A DNA stretch of 64,000 nucleotides from Clostridiales bacterium (GCA_004554165.1 SFNQ01000007.1:3066-67065); one strand, 5' to 3'. Numbered from the stretch's first letter, positions 1 to 9,365 are shown. Made by a program: numbers and translations. The notes: generated by a model not told the origin, from the sequence alone.

Positions 1-336
1 TTTGTAGAGTCTGGAGCTCTCATCCTTGGAAATGTGGTAGTTGACCGCCACATTGGTGTTAATGGTCTGCAAATCCTTGGAGAAGGCCTCGGTGGACACA
101 TCGAGCTTGACGATGCGGTTGTCCACGATCATGACCTGATGCATGAAAGGAACCTTGAAGTGCAGCCCCTCCTGCAATACGCCCTCGCTGACCTTGCCGA
201 ACGCGAGCACAACGCCCGTATGACCCGCCGGGACAATGGTAAAGCATGAGCTGCCGATCACCGCGATGAGCACAACCACCGCGACCAGACCGATCAACCG
301 GCCAATGGCAAAGCTGCCATCCTGTTTTCTGAACAT
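1..336 (-). CDS. SPFH/prohibitin-like membrane protein, 3' end outside window
   Basis: The first 112 residues are visible. They start at an ATG at 336 with a good GGAGG ribosome site a few bases upstream. A short polar N-terminus is followed by a hydrophobic segment (about residues 12-35), then the sequence IVPAGHTGVVLAFGKV, which is the usual opening of the SPFH (prohibitin/HflC/stomatin) domain. Later residues such as VDNRIVKLDVSTEAFSKD also match that fold. Such proteins are membrane-anchored scaffolds that oligomerise and often partner a protease or organise membrane domains. The remainder runs off the left edge, so the subfamily cannot be decided. Confidence 0.8.
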   Translation of the reverse strand, partial: MFRKQDGSFAIGRLIGLVAVVVLIAVIGSSCFTIVPAGHTGVVLAFGKVSEGVLQEGLHFKVPFMHQVMIVDNRIVKLDVSTEAFSKDLQTINTNVAVNYHISKDESSRLYK

Positions 337-729
337 GGTTTCATTCCTCCGCTTGCATGATCTGTTTTCCTTTAGTATATCACAACGGCGCGCGCCGGTC
401 GATAGGGCGGCTGCCAACGCGGCGGGGAAGTTTCCGCCCGCCCTGTGTTCCTGCACAAAGGGGCGACAGGGAGGGCCTGAGAACCCTTGCGAATCCGATT
501 CTCAAAAAGAAGCGGCCGGCGCAGGCAGCGGCGGGTAGTTGGACCACAGGCAATGGATGGTTCGCTTCAGCGATGCATGCAGCGCCAGAAGTTCAAACAG
601 CAGGATTCGACTGCATCGCCGTATCCACCGGCAGACAACGAAAGGGCGCGCGGCGGTTCGCCCCCAGTTTTGGGAGGGAACGCCTGCGCGCCCGCCTTTT
701 TCACGCTTGATCGCGGCCGAAAAGGAAGC
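337..729. other. intergenic stretch, no gene seen
   Basis: About 390 bases lie between the SPFH-like gene and xdh, both on the minus strand. All open frames here are short and of unlikely composition. The only structured piece is the terminator-like hairpin at 641-701. Confidence 0.6.
641..701 (-). terminator. probable terminator of the ssnA-ygfK-xdh operon
   Basis: An inverted repeat (about 644-655 pairing with 681-693, GGGCGCGCGGCG with CGCCTGCGCGCCC, one bulge) sits about 30 bases past the xdh stop. Read on the minus strand it is followed by a moderately U-rich stretch (CTTTCGTTGTCT). On the plus strand it is followed by five T, so it may work in both directions. Confidence 0.6.
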
Positions 730-3282
730 CTATTTTTTCCTGCTGTACGGCGTGTCCGAAAGCGGCAGCTCCGTGCGGAGCTTTCCGTCGTACTGGAAGT
801 AGGCGGCGGCGATGGCCGGGGCGGTGGGGATGGAGGTAATCTCGCCGATGCCGATGGCGCCGTAGGCCATCCGGAAGGCAGGTTTTTCTACGATACGCGC
901 GTCAATGACGGGAACGTTGGGCGCTTTGAACAGACCCAGCGTGCCGAACTTTGCCGTGGGGACGCAGTCGGTCAGCGGATATTGCTCCGTCAGCGCATAG
1001 CCCATGGACATGACCACGCCGCCCTCGATCTGGCCCTCCACGGAGATGGGGTTCACCGCGCGGCCCACGTCATGCGCCGCGATGATGCGCTCGAGTTTGC
1101 CGTCCTCGCCCAGGATGGCAACCTGCGTGGCGTAGCCGTAGGCAACGTGGCTTACGGGGTTTGGCTTGGGAGAGCCCAGCGGATCGGTCTTTGCAAAATA
1201 CTCGGCGTAGAACTCCTGCCCTTCCAGCTTGGAGAGTGGCGCGTCCCCCCGCGCGTCGTTCAGCAGCAGGCAGGCGCGGCGCGCAGCCTCGCCGGTGATG
1301 AGCGTCTGGCGGGAGCCGGAGGTGGTGCCGGAGTCCGGCGCGTTGAAGGTGTTCGCCGGCTCGTAAACGATTTCGTCCCGGGACAGCCCCGTGGTCTCGC
1401 CCACGATCTGCACGAGCACGGTGCCAAGCCCCTGCCCGATGCAGGAGGCGCCAGCGAAGATATGCACCCTGCCGCCCTCCACCAGCAAGCGCACGCGGCC
1501 CTTGTCGGGAATGCCCACGCCCACGCCGGCGTTCTTCATCGCGCAGGCAAGGCCAGCGTACTTTGCGTTTTCAAAGTCCTGGCGTACGGCTTCCAGGGTC
1601 TCGACAAGCCCTGTGCTATCGTCGACAATCTGGCCGTTGGGCAGCGTCTGCCCGGGCCGGATGGCGTTGCGGTAGCGGATTTCCCAGGGGGAGATGCCGA
1701 GCTTGTGCGCCATCTGGTTTAGCAGGGTTTCGATGGCAAAGCAGGTCTGCGTTACGCCAAAGCCGCGGAAGGCGCCTGCGGGCGGGTTGTTCGTGTAGTA
1801 GGCGTAGCCGTCGATTTCAAAATTCTCATAGTTGTAGGGCCCCGCGGCGTGCGTGCAGGCCCGCTCCAGCACCGGGCCGCCCAGAGAGGCGTAAGCGCCG
1901 GTGTCCGCGATGACCTTTGCTCTGACGCCCTGAATAATGCCCTGTTCGTCGCAGCCCAGCGTGAATTCCATCTCCATGGGGTGGCGCTTGGGGTGGACGA
2001 TGAGGCTCTCCGCCCGGGTGAGCTTGACCTTGACGGGGCGCTTGGTCAGGAAGGCAATGAGCGCCGCGTGGTGCTGTACGGTCACGTCCTCCTTGCCGCC
2101 GAAGCCGCCGCCCACGAGCTTGTTCTCCACCCAGACCTTTTCCAGCGGCAGGCCGAGCACAGGCGCCGTTTCAAAGCGGGTGTCGTAGGTGCCCTGATCC
2201 GTGGAGTAGATCAGCACGCCGTCATCCTTCGGCAGCGCCACCGCGCACTCCGGCTCCAGAAAGGCGTGCTCCGTAAAGGGCGTTTTAAAGGTGCCGGATA
2301 GCACATGCGCGCTGTTTTGGATGGCGGCGTCCGCGTTGCCGCGGCTCACGTGCTTGTGGGCAAGAAGGTTGCCGCCCTTGTGCAGGCGCGGCGCGCCCTC
2401 GGCCATGGCCTCCGCCGGATTGCGCACAGGCGGCAGCACCTCGTATTCAACCTCGATGAGCGCCTTTGCCTCGGCGAGAATCTCCGGCGTTTCCGCGGCC
2501 ACAAGGCAGATGGAATCGCCAAGATAGCGCGTTTCGCCGCCCACAGGGATGAACACGTCCCAGTCCTTGACCAGGTGCCCCACGATGTTCAGGCCCGGAA
2601 TATCCTCTGCCGTGAACACGCCGACAACGCCCGGGAGCGCGCGGGCCTTTTCCGTATGGATGGCGAGCACTCTTGCGCGAGGGTACCTGCTGCGCACGGC
2701 GCTGCCGTAAATCATGCCCTCATAAGCCAGATCGTCCGGATACTCGCCGTAGCCCAGCACCTTTTCGCGCACGTCCAGCCGGTGTACCCGCGCCCCCACC
2801 TTCCAGGCGGTTTCCTCGGCGGGAACCTGGCCCTCGCGCAGCAGACGCGCGGCGATTTTGACCGCCTCGATGATCTTCACATAGCCCGTGCAGCGGCAGA
2901 TGTTGTTGCGCAGCGCATGGCGGATTTCTTCCTCCGAGGGATCGGCGTTTGTATCCAGCAGGGCCTTGGCGGCGATCACCATGCCGGGAATGCAGAAGCC
3001 GCACTGCACGGCGCCTGCCTCGCCGAAGGCAAAGGTATAAACGTCCTTTTCAAAGTCCGAAAGCCCTTCCACGGTGAGAACGTGCCTGCCCTCCAGCTTG
3101 TCCGTTTGCTGAACGCAGGCCTTGACCGCCTTGCCGTCGATGAGCACGGTGCAGGTGCCGCAGGCGCCCTCCGAGCAGCCGTCCTTCACGGAGGTCAGGT
3201 GCAGCGTATCGCGAAGGTAGCGCATGAGGCGCTGGTTGTTTTCCACCGTAACGGCTTTGCCGTTGACAAAAAAGCTGGCCAT
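730..3282 (-). CDS. xdh: selenium-dependent xanthine dehydrogenase (fused 2Fe-2S and molybdenum subunits)
   Basis: This 850-residue protein fuses an iron-sulfur domain to the molybdopterin catalytic domain of the xanthine oxidase family. The plant-type 2Fe-2S ligands are C36, C41, C44 and C56. The second cluster ligands are C94, C97, C129 and C131 (CGFC...CRC). The molybdenum part carries VGGGFGGKED, the GAFRGFG loop, and a C-terminal GIGEI motif holding the likely catalytic glutamate. There is no FAD domain. The fusion, together with ygfK and ssnA immediately upstream in the same operon, matches the family called selenium-dependent xanthine dehydrogenase, which carries a labile selenium cofactor rather than selenocysteine. 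It probably hydroxylates xanthine or a related purine in the cytoplasm. The start is ATG 3282 with an AAGGAG site. Confidence 0.88.
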   Translation of the reverse strand: MASFFVNGKAVTVENNQRLMRYLRDTLHLTSVKDGCSEGACGTCTVLIDGKAVKACVQQTDKLEGRHVLTVEGLSDFEKDVYTFAFGEAGAVQCGFCIPGMVIAAKALLDTNADPSEEEIRHALRNNICRCTGYVKIIEAVKIAARLLREGQVPAEETAWKVGARVHRLDVREKVLGYGEYPDDLAYEGMIYGSAVRSRYPRARVLAIHTEKARALPGVVGVFTAEDIPGLNIVGHLVKDWDVFIPVGGETRYLGDSICLVAAETPEILAEAKALIEVEYEVLPPVRNPAEAMAEGAPRLHKGGNLLAHKHVSRGNADAAIQNSAHVLSGTFKTPFTEHAFLEPECAVALPKDDGVLIYSTDQGTYDTRFETAPVLGLPLEKVWVENKLVGGGFGGKEDVTVQHHAALIAFLTKRPVKVKLTRAESLIVHPKRHPMEMEFTLGCDEQGIIQGVRAKVIADTGAYASLGGPVLERACTHAAGPYNYENFEIDGYAYYTNNPPAGAFRGFGVTQTCFAIETLLNQMAHKLGISPWEIRYRNAIRPGQTLPNGQIVDDSTGLVETLEAVRQDFENAKYAGLACAMKNAGVGVGIPDKGRVRLLVEGGRVHIFAGASCIGQGLGTVLVQIVGETTGLSRDEIVYEPANTFNAPDSGTTSGSRQTLITGEAARRACLLLNDARGDAPLSKLEGQEFYAEYFAKTDPLGSPKPNPVSHVAYGYATQVAILGEDGKLERIIAAHDVGRAVNPISVEGQIEGGVVMSMGYALTEQYPLTDCVPTAKFGTLGLFKAPNVPVIDARIVEKPAFRMAYGAIGIGEITSIPTAPAIAAAYFQYDGKLRTELPLSDTPYSRKK

Positions 3283-3361
3283 CCGAGTTTTTCTCCTTAT
3301 TTATATGGTTCAGGTTTGCGCTTTTCAGAACGCGGAAAGAACTGCCGCGCTCTGGAAAGCG

Positions 3362-3387
3362 GCCGGAGGGGGGGAGGCCCCTCCGGC
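3362..3387 (-). promoter_or_regulatory. GC-rich hairpin between ygfK and xdh
   Basis: A perfect 10-bp inverted repeat (GCCGGAGGGG / CCCCTCCGGC, 6-base loop) lies in the 122-base gap between ygfK and xdh. It lacks a clear U tract on the minus strand, so it may be a leaky terminator or an mRNA stabilising/processing element that sets the ratio of the two products. Confidence 0.45.
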
Positions 3388-3405
3388 GCGGGGAGTTGCG
3401 GCGCG

Positions 3406-6393
3406 CTACAGCAGGTAGCTGTAGTCGTTCACAACGGCGAACAGAATCCGCTCCAGGGCCGGATCCAGTTCCGCCGGCTGGTCGAGGTCGATCGTGCGCG
3501 CAGCCCCGTCCGTACGCAGCAGGAAGCGATGGCCGCCCAGATGGAAGAAACCGGGATTGTCGCTCTCGCGGAATTCCTTCTCCGTGGAGAACAGCGTGAG
3601 CTTCTCCTTGTAGGGGCGGCTGTCGTAGGGGCAGAACACGAAGCAGTTGCCGCACTCGTTGCACATCCGGTCAACGTGCAGAATCTGCGGCATGTCAAGC
3701 CCCTTGACGGTCAGGGCGATGTTGGCCCGGTTGGGGCAGACCTGTACGCAGCACTCGCAGACCGTCGAGCAGGCAAGGCAGCGGTTCGATTCCTTGTCCG
3801 CGCTGTCATAGGTGCCGAGAACGCCCTGCTTGTCGTAGCAGGCCTTCTCGCAGGCTTTGGCGCAGGCGGGAATCTCGTACGCATAGCTGCCGAGGATCGC
3901 GTCGGCGGCTCTGCGCGCGTCCGCAATGCACTCCACAACGGTGGAGGGGCCGCGGTTTGCGTCGCCGATGACGTAAACGCCGTCCAGATTGGTTTGCAGC
4001 AGGCCGTCCACCGCCGCGCGGCCACGGGGCGTCACGTCGATGCCGTTTTCGCGGAAGTAGCCGTCGTCCACCTTCTCGCCCGTGGCAAGGATGAGCGCGG
4101 TGCAGGGGATCTCCCGGGTTTTGCCCGTGGCTTCGGGCGCGCGGCGGCCGGAGGCGTCGGGAGCGCCGAGGCGCATCTCGTCGCAGAGCAGCAGGCCGTC
4201 CTTCAGCGCGCGCGGCGCAAGCAGTTCGCAGAATTCCACGCCGTCCTGGAGGGCCAGCGTAAGCTCCTCCTCGTCCGCCGGCATATAGCGGCGGGTACGG
4301 CGGTAGACGAGCCGCGCGTGCTTGACACCCTTGACGCGCTTTGCCGTGCGCGCGGCGTCCATCGCGGTGTTGCCGCCGCCGATGACGACCACGTCCGTGC
4401 CAAGCTCGCCAAGGCTGCCGTCCTTATATTGCGCAAGGAAGTCGAGCACATTCATGCCCTCACCCGCTTCGAGCTCCACCGCGCCGTGCTTCCAGGCGCC
4501 GATGGCGCAGACAACGTGCGTAAAGCCCTGCGCCTTGAGCTCTTTGACGGAGGGCGCCTTTTCGCCGGTCCGGACGGTCACGCCCATGGCGCGCATGATC
4601 TGCTCGTCGCGGTCCATGCCGAGTTCGCCGATGCGGAAGGGCGGAATCACATAGCGCACGATGCCGCCAAGCTGCTCCCGCTGCTCAAACAGCGTAACGC
4701 TGGCGCCCTCGCGGCCGAGGAAGAAGGAGACCGCCATGCCGGCCGGGCCGCCGCCCACAACGGCGACGCGCACGTCGGCCTTTGCGTTGCCCGCGGGCCG
4801 GAGGGTGCCGATGACCTCGTCAAAGCCGCGGCGGGCGGCCACGAGCTTTGCGTCGCGGATGCGGACGCTCTCCTCATAGAAATTGCGGGTACACTTATCC
4901 ATGCAGCGGTGGCTGCAAATGCGGCCCGTAATGAAGGGCAGGGGATTCTTTTCGAGAATCAGGCGCAGCGCGGCGGCATATTCGCCCTTGCCCACAAGGC
5001 CGATGTACTCGGGGATATCCTGATGGATGGGGCAGCCGTGCGTACAGGGCGCGGTGAAGCAGCTGGTCAGGGGCACCTTTTCCTCCAGCTTGCGGCTGGG
5101 CATGGGCTTGACGGGCTTTTCGTTGCGCGCGTCGGACTTGCTGCGGGCGGCGAGATAGGCCACCTTGCCCACGGATACGCCGTCGAAGGGGCGGTAGTCC
5201 GCGGCCTGCAACTGCTGGGCCATCTGCGTGAGGCGCTGGTAGCCGCCGGGCTTGAGCAGCGTGGTGGCCAGCGTGATGGGCCAGATGCCCGCGTCGAACA
5301 GCTCAACGATGTTAAAGGTGTCGATGCCGCCGGAGAAGGACAGGCGGAGCTGCCCGTCGAACTCGGCGCTGATGCGCTTTGCCATCTCAATGGTCAGCGG
5401 GTAGAGCGAACGGCCGCTCATGTACATTTCCTGGCTGGGCAGCTCGCCGCGCGTTACCTCCACGGGGAAGGTGTTGGACAGCTTCAGGCCGAAGCAGACG
5501 CCGTTGTCCCTGGCCTTGTCCAGCAGGCGCTTGAACATGGGCACCGCGTCGCGGTACTGGAGATCCTCGTTGAAGTGGTGCTCGTCGAACACGATGTAGT
5601 CAAATCCCAGATCATCGAGAATCTTGCGGGCGCTGCCATAGCCCAGAATGGTCGGGTTGCACTTGACGAAGGTGTTGAGCTTTTTGCTTTCGATGAGATA
5701 GGCCGCGATGCGCTCGATCTCCTGCGGCGGGCAGCCGTGGAGGGTGGAGAGCGTGATGGAGGTGCAGACCTTCGGGCTGATGGCGTCAATATAGGACTCG
5801 TCCACGCCGGGCAGCTCCGCAAGGTGCGCCTTGGCCCACTGCGCGCATTCCCGCCAGACGGGGGAGGCGGAGGCGTCCTTCAGACCCTCGATAAAGGCGT
5901 CGATCTTGGGGCTGGTGATGCCCGCATAATCGTAGCCCACGCTCATGTTGAAAATAAAGCCGTCCGGATCGCCCAGCTTCCAGGCGCGGGCCAGGAGCTT
6001 CAAGGCAAACCAGGCTTTCACATACTCGTCGAAGGCCTGCGGAACGGTGAGCTCCGTAGACCATTCGCAGTTATAGCACTCGTCCTCGGCGAGAATGCAG
6101 GGCTTGGGCACGCACTTGGAGAGCTCCTCGCCGTCCATAATCTGTACGGTCTTGAGCTCGAAGAAGCGGCTGCCGGCATAGTAGGCGGCGATCAGGTTCT
6201 GGGCAAGCTGCGTGTGCGGGCCTGCGGCAGGGCCGAAGGGGGTTTCCAGCCGCTCGGAAAAAAGATCGAGCAGCTTGCCCTCTGCGGGGACGAACGCGCG
6301 GCGAAGGCCGAACACCGTGCCATGGGCTGCCTTTTCGCGCAGAATCCACTGCATGAGCGCGTCAAAGGGGATGGGCGTCATTTGATCTGACAT
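3406..6393 (-). CDS. ygfK: YgfK-type iron-sulfur flavoprotein of the selenium/purine cluster (putative selenate reductase subunit)
   Basis: This 995-residue protein has the layout of the YgfK family. Residues 1-400 form a dihydroorotate dehydrogenase-like barrel region. Next come glutamate-synthase-small-subunit style Fe-S cysteines (CFTAPCTHGCPIH, about 445-457, and CSHRCMDKC, about 493-501). An FAD-binding motif (VGGGPAG, 546-552) and an NAD(P)H motif (IGGGNTA, 671-677) follow. Near the C-terminus are two clusters of cysteines (CLACSTVCECC from 872 and CNECGNCFVFC from 911). Family members were named from selenate reduction, but their constant companionship with ssnA and molybdenum hydroxylases fits an electron-transfer or purine-processing role. 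It probably shuttles electrons between pyridine nucleotide and the FAD-less xanthine dehydrogenase encoded downstream; that link is inference. Confidence 0.88.
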   Translation of the reverse strand: MSDQMTPIPFDALMQWILREKAAHGTVFGLRRAFVPAEGKLLDLFSERLETPFGPAAGPHTQLAQNLIAAYYAGSRFFELKTVQIMDGEELSKCVPKPCILAEDECYNCEWSTELTVPQAFDEYVKAWFALKLLARAWKLGDPDGFIFNMSVGYDYAGITSPKIDAFIEGLKDASASPVWRECAQWAKAHLAELPGVDESYIDAISPKVCTSITLSTLHGCPPQEIERIAAYLIESKKLNTFVKCNPTILGYGSARKILDDLGFDYIVFDEHHFNEDLQYRDAVPMFKRLLDKARDNGVCFGLKLSNTFPVEVTRGELPSQEMYMSGRSLYPLTIEMAKRISAEFDGQLRLSFSGGIDTFNIVELFDAGIWPITLATTLLKPGGYQRLTQMAQQLQAADYRPFDGVSVGKVAYLAARSKSDARNEKPVKPMPSRKLEEKVPLTSCFTAPCTHGCPIHQDIPEYIGLVGKGEYAAALRLILEKNPLPFITGRICSHRCMDKCTRNFYEESVRIRDAKLVAARRGFDEVIGTLRPAGNAKADVRVAVVGGGPAGMAVSFFLGREGASVTLFEQREQLGGIVRYVIPPFRIGELGMDRDEQIMRAMGVTVRTGEKAPSVKELKAQGFTHVVCAIGAWKHGAVELEAGEGMNVLDFLAQYKDGSLGELGTDVVVIGGGNTAMDAARTAKRVKGVKHARLVYRRTRRYMPADEEELTLALQDGVEFCELLAPRALKDGLLLCDEMRLGAPDASGRRAPEATGKTREIPCTALILATGEKVDDGYFRENGIDVTPRGRAAVDGLLQTNLDGVYVIGDANRGPSTVVECIADARRAADAILGSYAYEIPACAKACEKACYDKQGVLGTYDSADKESNRCLACSTVCECCVQVCPNRANIALTVKGLDMPQILHVDRMCNECGNCFVFCPYDSRPYKEKLTLFSTEKEFRESDNPGFFHLGGHRFLLRTDGAARTIDLDQPAELDPALERILFAVVNDYSYLL

Positions 6394-6433
6394 GATAAAA
6401 TCCTCCTGCTGAAAAAATTATGTGGGGGCGGGC

Positions 6434-7759
6434 TCAGGCGTTGACGGACTGCCAGAGCGCGGCGGCGCTTTGGCGGCACTCGGCCATGAGCGCCTTTTCG
6501 TCGATGCCGGTGAGTCTGCGGTCCTTCATGAGCACCTTGCCGTTGCAGACGGTGGTGGTGACGCTGCGGCCGTTCATGCCGAAGAGGATGTGGCCGTTGA
6601 CGTTGCCGCCGTCCATGGGCGTCAGCGGATCGTAGTCGGTCACGATCACGTCCGCGTAGGCGCCTTCCTTCAGGATGCCGATGGGATGGTCGAAATAGCG
6701 GGCGGCGATGGCGCGGTTGTTTTCAAACAGCATCGCCGGAATCTCGCCCCAGGCCACGGTGGGATCGCAGAGGTGGTGCTTGTGGATGATGTTGCCGACC
6801 TTGTAGCTTTCCAGCATGTCGTTGGTGTAGCCGTCCGTGCCGAGGCCCACCAGCAGACCCTCGCGCATCATGTGGATGACCGGGCCGCAGCCGACGGCGT
6901 TGCCCATATTGGATTCCGGGTTGTGGACCACGGCGGTGTCCGTATCCCGAAGGAGCTGCATTTCCGCGCGGTTGATGTGGACGCAGTGGATGGCCAGGGT
7001 GCGATCGCCGAGCACGCCGTTGTCATAAAAGCGGTGGATGATGCGCTTGCCGTGTTCGGCGAGGCAGGCCTTTACGTCCGCGGGGCCTTCGGCACAGTGA
7101 ACGTGGAAGCCCGCGCCATGGCGGCGCTCGTTGCACTCGCTGAGCGTTTTGTCGGAAACCGTGAAGGAGGCGTGCAGGCCCATCATGCCCTTGAGCATGT
7201 CGCTGGTGTCCTTCTGCGTGCGGAGGATGAAGCGCTCGTTTTCCAGGATGCTCTGCACACGCTTCTGCTCGCCGTCGCGGTCGGAAACCTCATAGCAGAG
7301 CGAAGCGCGCACGCCGAGCTTTGTGGCGCCCTCCGCGATGTCGTCGAGGCTGCCGGGAATTTCAAAGTAGCTGGCGTGGTGGTCGAATACCGTGGTTACG
7401 CCGTTTTTGATGCAGTCGGCAAAGACCGCCAGAGAGGAAAGCCGGTTGTTCTCCCGGGTGAGCCTGCGGTCGATCTTCCACCACATGCCCTCAAGGATGT
7501 CGTTGAAATCCTTGGGATCATAGCCCCGGATGGATAGCCCGCGGGCAAAGGCGCTGTAGATGTGATTGTGCATGTTGATGAGACCCGGCATGATGACGCC
7601 GCCGTCCGCATCGAGAAATTCCGCGTCCGGATACGTTTCGCGGAGCGTCTTCGTCTCTCCGACCGCTTTGATGAACCTTCCGTCGATAGCGACGGCGCCG
7701 TTCTCGTAAAATTTACCTTCGTCCCTGGTGATGAGGCGTCCGTTTCCGATCAGTAGCAT
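6434..7759 (-). CDS. ssnA: SsnA-type amidohydrolase of the selenium/purine cluster
   Basis: This 441-residue protein is a metal-dependent amidohydrolase of the cytosine deaminase/chlorohydrolase superfamily. Visible motifs are GLINMHNHIYS (metal histidines near residue 60), FHVHCAEGP, LAIHCVHINRAEM and GLGTDGYTNDM (metal aspartate). The SsnA family is named as a putative selenium metabolism protein and is co-inherited with ygfK and selenium-dependent molybdenum hydroxylases. Its position as first gene of the ssnA-ygfK-xdh operon supports that assignment. It may deaminate or open a purine-derived ring; the true substrate is not shown by the sequence. The start is ATG 7759 with an AAGGGGAT site. 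A well-formed promoter lies at 7809-7837. Confidence 0.87.
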   Translation of the reverse strand: MLLIGNGRLITRDEGKFYENGAVAIDGRFIKAVGETKTLRETYPDAEFLDADGGVIMPGLINMHNHIYSAFARGLSIRGYDPKDFNDILEGMWWKIDRRLTRENNRLSSLAVFADCIKNGVTTVFDHHASYFEIPGSLDDIAEGATKLGVRASLCYEVSDRDGEQKRVQSILENERFILRTQKDTSDMLKGMMGLHASFTVSDKTLSECNERRHGAGFHVHCAEGPADVKACLAEHGKRIIHRFYDNGVLGDRTLAIHCVHINRAEMQLLRDTDTAVVHNPESNMGNAVGCGPVIHMMREGLLVGLGTDGYTNDMLESYKVGNIIHKHHLCDPTVAWGEIPAMLFENNRAIAARYFDHPIGILKEGAYADVIVTDYDPLTPMDGGNVNGHILFGMNGRSVTTTVCNGKVLMKDRRLTGIDEKALMAECRQSAAALWQSVNA

Positions 7760-7808
7760 GTTGCGTGGTATCCCCTTTCAAAGAATGTCAGGTTTGATGT
7801 GTAACTTC

Positions 7809-7837
7809 ATTATATATGAGAGCGCGGTGCGTTGCAA
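7809..7837 (-). promoter_or_regulatory. promoter of ssnA-ygfK-xdh
   Basis: On the minus strand TTGCAA (7832-7837) and TATAAT (7809-7814) are separated by 17 bases, a near-consensus vegetative promoter about 50 bases upstream of ssnA. Confidence 0.75.
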
Positions 7838-7860
7838 TAAAAATGACGCCGGAAGATAAA

Positions 7861-7908
7861 AATTTTTTCTGTTCAAAAAAATTTTATTCAGATCACAATT
7901 TTTTCTGT
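7861..7908. repeat. 12-bp direct repeats in the ssnA/thrC-like divergent region
   Basis: AATTTTTTCTGT occurs at 7861-7872 and again at 7897-7908, 36 bases apart. The second copy overlaps the -35 element of the plus-strand promoter. The first copy also forms an imperfect A/T palindrome with the AAAAAAATTTT that follows it. This is a candidate binding site for a regulator of the divergent purine genes. Confidence 0.5.
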
Positions 7909-7934
7909 ACATTTCCCTCGGTTTACGTTATGAT
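7906..7934 (+). promoter_or_regulatory. promoter of the threonine synthase-like gene
   Basis: TGTACA (7906-7911) and TATGAT (7929-7934) are separated by 17 bases. The predicted start of transcription is near 7941, about 43 bases before the ATG at 7984. Confidence 0.7.
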
Positions 7935-7983
7935 AGATACAACACAAGGTCGTTTGCTGCAAAAAACAGGAGTACAAAATCAT

Positions 7984-9219
7984 ATGAAACGTGTGATCGG
8001 ATATCGCTGCACCATCTGCGGCAAGGAGTTTCCCTTTGAACCGGAACGGATGACCTGCCCCCATTGCGGAGAGAAGGGAATCCTCGACATTCTCTATGAT
8101 TATGATGAGATCAAGAAGACCCTGACCCGCGAGGCGCTCCGCAACAACCGGGACAACAGCATGTGGCGCTACCGCGACCTCATGCCCGTGGACGAGCGCA
8201 CGGATGTCTCCGGCTTCCTGCGGATCGGCTGGACGCCGCTGTACGAGTCCCGGCAGCTGGGGCGGGAGCTGGGGCTGAAAAGGCTCTACGTCAAGGACGA
8301 CGGCCTGAACCCGACCGCCTCGCTGAAGGATCGCGCGTCGGGCGTGGCCGTGGCCAAGGCCATCGAGCTGGGCTACGATACCATCGCCTGCTCCAGCACG
8401 GGCAACGCGGCCTCCTCCTGCGCGGGCAGCGCTGCGCGCATGGGGCTTAAGGCGGTCATCTTCGTGCCGGAGCGCGCGCCGGAGGGAAAGGTGGCGCAGC
8501 TTATGATTTTCGGCGCAAAGGTCGTCTCCGTCCACGGGGACTACAAGGCGACCTTCGATCTGTCCAAGGCTGCCATCGAAAAATACGGCTGGTACAACCG
8601 CAATGCGGGCATCAACCCGGTTATGACCGAGGGGAAAAAGACCGTTTCTCTGGAAATCGCGGAGCAGTTGGGCTTTGAACCCACGGACTGGGTGGCCTGC
8701 TCCGTGGGCGACGGCTGCACCATCGGCGGCGTATACAACGGCTTCCGGGATCTTTACGAGCTGGGCCTCATCGAGCGGATTCCCAAAATCCTCGGCGTGC
8801 AGTCCACCGGCTGCTGCCCCTTTGTGGACGCCGCGCGCCAGCAGCGGCCGCTGGTCCCCACGGAGGAGAACACCATCGCGGATTCGATCGCCGTGGGTGT
8901 GCCGCGCAATCCCGTCAAGGCGCTGCGCGCCGTGCGGGACAGCGGGGGCGCGTGGATCGCCGTGTCCGACGAGCAGATTCTCGATACCATGCGCGTACTG
9001 GGCCGGACCGAGGGCGTGTTTGGAGAGCCGGCGGGCGTGACCGCCACGGCGGGCGTGCGCCAGGCGGTGGCGGACGGACTGATCCGCGCGGACGAGACAG
9101 TGACGGTCATTTCCACGGGCAGCGGCCTCAAGGATGTGAAAAACGCCCTGCGCGCTGCGGGCAAGCCCAAACTCTGCGAACCGGCGCTGGATGCGCTGGA
9201 GCGGAGCGGAATTCTCTGA
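7984..9219 (+). CDS. thrC: threonine synthase-like PLP enzyme
   Basis: This 411-residue protein opens with a zinc-ribbon-like segment (CTICGKEF...CPHCG, residues 9-32) and continues as a fold-type II PLP enzyme. The PLP lysine is in ASLKDRA. The phosphate-binding loop STGNAASS follows, and GCTIGG and STGSG lie nearer the C-terminus. This layout matches the short, zinc-ribbon threonine synthases, which convert O-phosphohomoserine to threonine. No other threonine pathway gene is nearby. Its divergent position next to the selenium/purine operon suggests it could instead be a lyase acting on an amino-acid product of purine breakdown; that is speculative. The start is ATG 7984 with a CAGGAG site. 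An upstream in-frame extension to 7816 is rejected because it precedes the promoter. Confidence 0.75.
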   Translation: MKRVIGYRCTICGKEFPFEPERMTCPHCGEKGILDILYDYDEIKKTLTREALRNNRDNSMWRYRDLMPVDERTDVSGFLRIGWTPLYESRQLGRELGLKRLYVKDDGLNPTASLKDRASGVAVAKAIELGYDTIACSSTGNAASSCAGSAARMGLKAVIFVPERAPEGKVAQLMIFGAKVVSVHGDYKATFDLSKAAIEKYGWYNRNAGINPVMTEGKKTVSLEIAEQLGFEPTDWVACSVGDGCTIGGVYNGFRDLYELGLIERIPKILGVQSTGCCPFVDAARQQRPLVPTEENTIADSIAVGVPRNPVKALRAVRDSGGAWIAVSDEQILDTMRVLGRTEGVFGEPAGVTATAGVRQAVADGLIRADETVTVISTGSGLKDVKNALRAAGKPKLCEPALDALERSGIL

Positions 9220-9365
9220 TACGGCGTCTGTCCTGCGGGGCGGCGGCTTCCGTCCCGCGGGGAAAAGCCACTCCTCCGGCAATGTCCGGGAGCCCGGCGC
9301 TTCGCGGGGCCTTCGCCCCGGTCCGAAAGGCCTCGGGCCGACCAGGATGTGACAATCCATATTTC

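Noticed and set aside
730..3282. selenocysteine codon in the selenium-dependent xanthine dehydrogenase
   Set aside because: The frame is open throughout with no internal TGA. Selenium in this family is a labile cofactor, not an encoded residue.
2305..6390. 1361-codon open frame on the plus strand
   Set aside because: It is antisense to xdh and ygfK, which have clear motifs, and its composition (Ala/His/Arg/Leu without domains) is that of a shadow frame in G+C-rich DNA.
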